Below are positions 5,069 through 6,517 of a stretch of DNA of 6,517 nucleotides, piece after piece. The stretch lies in contig DSBN01000031.1 in assembly GCA_011046055.1 (NCBI GenBank), positions 1 to 6,517 of the forward strand. The letters run 5' to 3'. The first letter of the stretch is position 1. Each line of letters begins with the position of its first letter. This DNA is from Sediminispirochaeta sp. (lineage in GTDB: Bacteria > Spirochaetota > Spirochaetia > DSM-16054 > Sediminispirochaetaceae). The notes beneath the pieces are model-generated. The model was not told where the DNA came from. It worked only from the letters and a program-made list of their open reading frames with translations, and made no database searches. Both the position numbers and the translations under genes were made by a program.

Positions 5069-5097
5069 TTGACCGATATTTGCCCCCTCTTTATCCT
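5069..5097 (+). promoter_or_regulatory. Possible promoter of the glycosyltransferase gene
   Basis: TTGACC (5069-5074), 17 bases, then TATCCT (5092-5097). Transcription would begin close to ATG 5104, giving a leaderless message. This fits the absence of a Shine-Dalgarno but is a modest match. Confidence 0.35.
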
Positions 5098-5103
5098 TAC
5101 CAA

Positions 5104-6033
5104 ATGATGAACAAAGACGAAAAAAACGGGGAACGGACACCCTGGTTTAGCATCTGCACGGTGACCGATACCGATCAGGTGGATTTGGATCGCCTGTATG
5201 GAAATCTAAAAGAACAGAGTCTTCAGGACTTCGAGTGGATCATCGTCGGTGATGGTGCGCCCCAGGCGGTTCGAGATGAGGCGAGTCGTATAGCTGCCGA
5301 GGCGGATTTTCCGGTGGTCTACCTTTTTCAAAAGAAAAAAGGCCGAGCCGCGGCCCTGAACCGAGGGCTGGAAGAGGCGAAGGGGCGGTTCTTCATAGTA
5401 CTGGACCTTGGAACTCGACCGGTTCCCGATGCTCTAGAAAAGCTGGCCGGTCACTGGAAGAGTATCCCCGAGCAGGAGCGCTCGTACTTTGTCTCCGTGG
5501 CGGGTTTGGTCGCCCTGAACGACGGAACAATCTACGGCAGCAAGTTTCCCTCCTCCCCCTTCGACTCCAACAGTATTGAAACCAGCACTCACTATGGAGT
5601 GGGCGGGAGGAAATGGGGATTTCTACGGACCGAAGTTGTGCGTGGGGAGGGGTTTCCAGTTTTTCAGGGGGAGGATTTTTTTCCCGACCAGCTGGTACTA
5701 AATCGTATTGGCCAGAGAGCCATCACCCGTTACGTCAACGACGTAGTGCTGATACTCGAAAAAGAAGAGCCGCCCTCCCGGCGGGAGGAGCTGCGGAGGT
5801 GGATCGAAAACCCCAAGGCTTCGGCCAAGTATTACAACGAGTTTTCGGGAATGCGGCTTCCCCTGGCCCACAAGGTCCGGGCCTGTGCAAACTACGTCCG
5901 ATACTCGATGCACGCCGGGGTGATACCCGACGACATCTTCAAGGCCGCCAATAAGCGCTTGATTACCTTCTTCATGCTGTGGCCCGGCTTGATTGCCTAC
6001 AAACGGGACCGAAAAAAGATGCGCCGAGTTTGA
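5104..6033 (+). CDS. Family 2 glycosyltransferase
   Basis: This GT-A fold sugar transferase would use a nucleotide-sugar donor in the cytoplasm to extend a surface polysaccharide or glycolipid. The N-terminal nucleotide-binding part shows FSICTVTDTDQVDLDRLYGNL, LQDFEWIIVGDGA and GRAAALNRGLEEAKGRFFIVLD. The usual DxD metal site is DLG here (VLDLGTRPVPDALEKL). The second half has WGFLRTEVVRGEGFPVFQGEDFFPDQLVLNRI and YVNDVVLILEK, as in GT2 proteins of capsule and exopolysaccharide loci. There are no membrane spans. Length is 309 residues from ATG 5104; a frame opens at TTG 5080 but has no supporting ribosome binding site, and neither start has a clear Shine-Dalgarno. No other polysaccharide gene is in the window, so acceptor and pathway are unknown. 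The gene is divergent from the fluoride operon. Confidence 0.85.
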   Translation: MMNKDEKNGERTPWFSICTVTDTDQVDLDRLYGNLKEQSLQDFEWIIVGDGAPQAVRDEASRIAAEADFPVVYLFQKKKGRAAALNRGLEEAKGRFFIVLDLGTRPVPDALEKLAGHWKSIPEQERSYFVSVAGLVALNDGTIYGSKFPSSPFDSNSIETSTHYGVGGRKWGFLRTEVVRGEGFPVFQGEDFFPDQLVLNRIGQRAITRYVNDVVLILEKEEPPSRREELRRWIENPKASAKYYNEFSGMRLPLAHKVRACANYVRYSMHAGVIPDDIFKAANKRLITFFMLWPGLIAYKRDRKKMRRV

Positions 6034-6050
6034 TTATCGGCACTTTATTG
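6023..6050 (+). terminator. Weak hairpin at the glycosyltransferase stop
   Basis: GCCGA (6023-6027) and TCGGC (6037-6041) can pair across the stop codon, followed by ACTTTATTG. The 5-bp stem and poor U-tract make this a weak terminator candidate, so the ferritin gene could still be partly cotranscribed. Confidence 0.28.
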
Positions 6051-6091
6051 TTACCTTTGAAGTAGCGAAGTAGCATTGTAAAGTGAGGAGG
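6041..6091 (+). promoter_or_regulatory. Upstream region of the ferritin gene: tandem repeat, dyad and strong Shine-Dalgarno
   Basis: GAAGTAGC is repeated in tandem at 6059-6074. CACTTTA (6041-6047) and TAAAGTG (6079-6085) are inverted 7-base arms enclosing it. A weak promoter, TTGTTA (6048-6053)-17-TAGCAT (6071-6076), overlaps. GAGGAGGT (6085-6092) then gives a very strong ribosome binding site eight bases before ATG 6100, next to the dyad's right arm. Confidence 0.35.
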
Positions 6092-6099
6092 TAAGCACA

Positions 6100-6459
6100 A
6101 TGGCAGATTATCACGAAGCGGAAGAAAAACTATCCGCGGATGCGAAAAATATTTCCCGGGCTCTCAAAAGCATCAAGGAAGAGGTCGAGGCGATCGACTG
6201 GTACAACCAGTGAGTCGACGTCTCCGACGACCCAGTTTTGGCGGCTATTATGGCCTACAATCGGGACGAGGAGATAGAACACGCCTGCATGGCCCTGGAG
6301 TGGCTGCGTCGCAACATGACCGAATGGGACGAGGCGATGAGAACTTTCCTATTCAGCAGCGGCGACATCACCGAGCTCGAGGAGGAGTCGCAGTTCGAAG
6401 GTGCTGCCCCGCAGTCAGGACGGAGCGATTCTGACCTTGGAATCGGCGGCAAGCGATAG
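6100..6459 (+). pseudogene. encFtn: Encapsulated ferritin (EncFtn) with in-frame TGA at codon 38
   Basis: EncFtn proteins are short two-helix ferritin-like ferroxidases that form ring-shaped decamers and are packed into encapsulin shells to oxidise iron for storage. The first helix has EEVEAIDWYNQ (27-37), the second MAYNRDEEIEHACMALEWLRRN (51-72). The ferroxidase ligands E28, E58 and H61 match E32, E62 and H65 of the Rhodospirillum protein with a constant offset of four, counting the TGA as one residue. The C-terminus SDLGIGGKR resembles the encapsulin cargo-loading peptide. TGA at 6211-6213 replaces what is Arg in relatives (WYDQRVDAS against WYNQ-stop-VDVS), consistent with CGA to TGA. Truncation at 37 residues would remove two ligands and the targeting tail. 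The start is ATG 6100 behind GAGGAGGT. The frame is otherwise intact to TAG 6457. Alternatives are sequence error, recent nonsense mutation, or readthrough. Confidence 0.88.
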
Positions 6460-6461
6460 GA

Positions 6462-6517
6462 GGAGGCGACATGGAGTATTAGCAAGTACTTTCCGCTATG
6501 AGCCCCTGCGAGTGTAC
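6462..6517 (+). other. Start region of a following gene, expected encapsulin shell, closed after three codons
   Basis: A strong Shine-Dalgarno (GGAGGAGG at about 6459-6466) precedes ATG 6471, which reads Met-Glu-Tyr then TAG 6480. In EncFtn loci the next gene normally encodes the encapsulin shell, so a shell start is expected here. The remaining 35 bases do not look like an encapsulin N-terminus in any frame; the third frame stays open to the edge. It could be a frameshifted or decayed gene, a minicistron, or a junction to other DNA. The window ends too soon to decide. Confidence 0.35.

Noticed and set aside
4934..5140. Minus-strand frame across the crcB promoter and riboswitch
   Set aside because: It runs through the promoter and aptamer and the start of the glycosyltransferase; the RNA element explains the region.
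6100..6459. Reading TGA as Trp or Gly through a variant genetic code
   Set aside because: TGA ends the glycosyltransferase, crcB and the DddP-like gene at natural C-termini, so the code is standard.

Overview
The window comes from a bacterium of moderate GC content that I cannot name. The substrate-binding lipoprotein has Phe at lipobox position -3, and such relaxed lipoboxes are common in spirochaetes. Osmolyte-related genes and an encapsulated ferritin would suit a saline or anaerobic habitat. Both points are weak inferences.

Left part (1-2883, minus strand): a three-gene unit read right to left. It starts with a glycine betaine/choline/DMSP-type ABC substrate-binding lipoprotein (1981-2856). 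A strong GC-rich hairpin follows, then an M24-fold metalloenzyme closely resembling the DMSP lyase DddP (637-1908), then an unrecognised gene cut by the window edge (1-633). The DddP-like protein keeps all six metal ligands but has Gly where the reported catalytic Asp of DddP should be. The lipoprotein's best start (GTG with a good Shine-Dalgarno) is one base out of frame across a run of eight A. The 335 bp upstream of this unit hold no convincing gene but contain an AT-rich tract and several dyads.

Middle (3219-5000, minus strand): a DJ-1/PfpI family protein behind a TTGACA promoter, with three TAACTATT-type elements around it. Between promoter and gene lies a leader with a doubtful small basic ORF. 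Upstream is a fluoride-resistance operon: promoter, fluoride (crcB) riboswitch, the fluoride channel gene crcB, and a DUF190 PII-like protein. A copy of the riboswitch pseudoknot partner sits on the crcB Shine-Dalgarno, which suggests direct translational switching.

Right part (5104-6517, plus strand): a family 2 glycosyltransferase, possibly leaderless, then an encapsulated ferritin (EncFtn) gene ending in an encapsulin cargo-loading peptide but carrying an in-frame TGA at codon 38. A strong Shine-Dalgarno and ATG follow at 6471, where an encapsulin shell gene would be expected, but this frame closes after three codons.

Three reading-frame lesions or recoding candidates in 6.5 kb (A8 run, TGA, TAG) mean that sequence error, decay and genuine recoding must be weighed together. 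TGA is the normal stop of the glycosyltransferase, crcB and the DddP-like gene, so global reassignment is unlikely.
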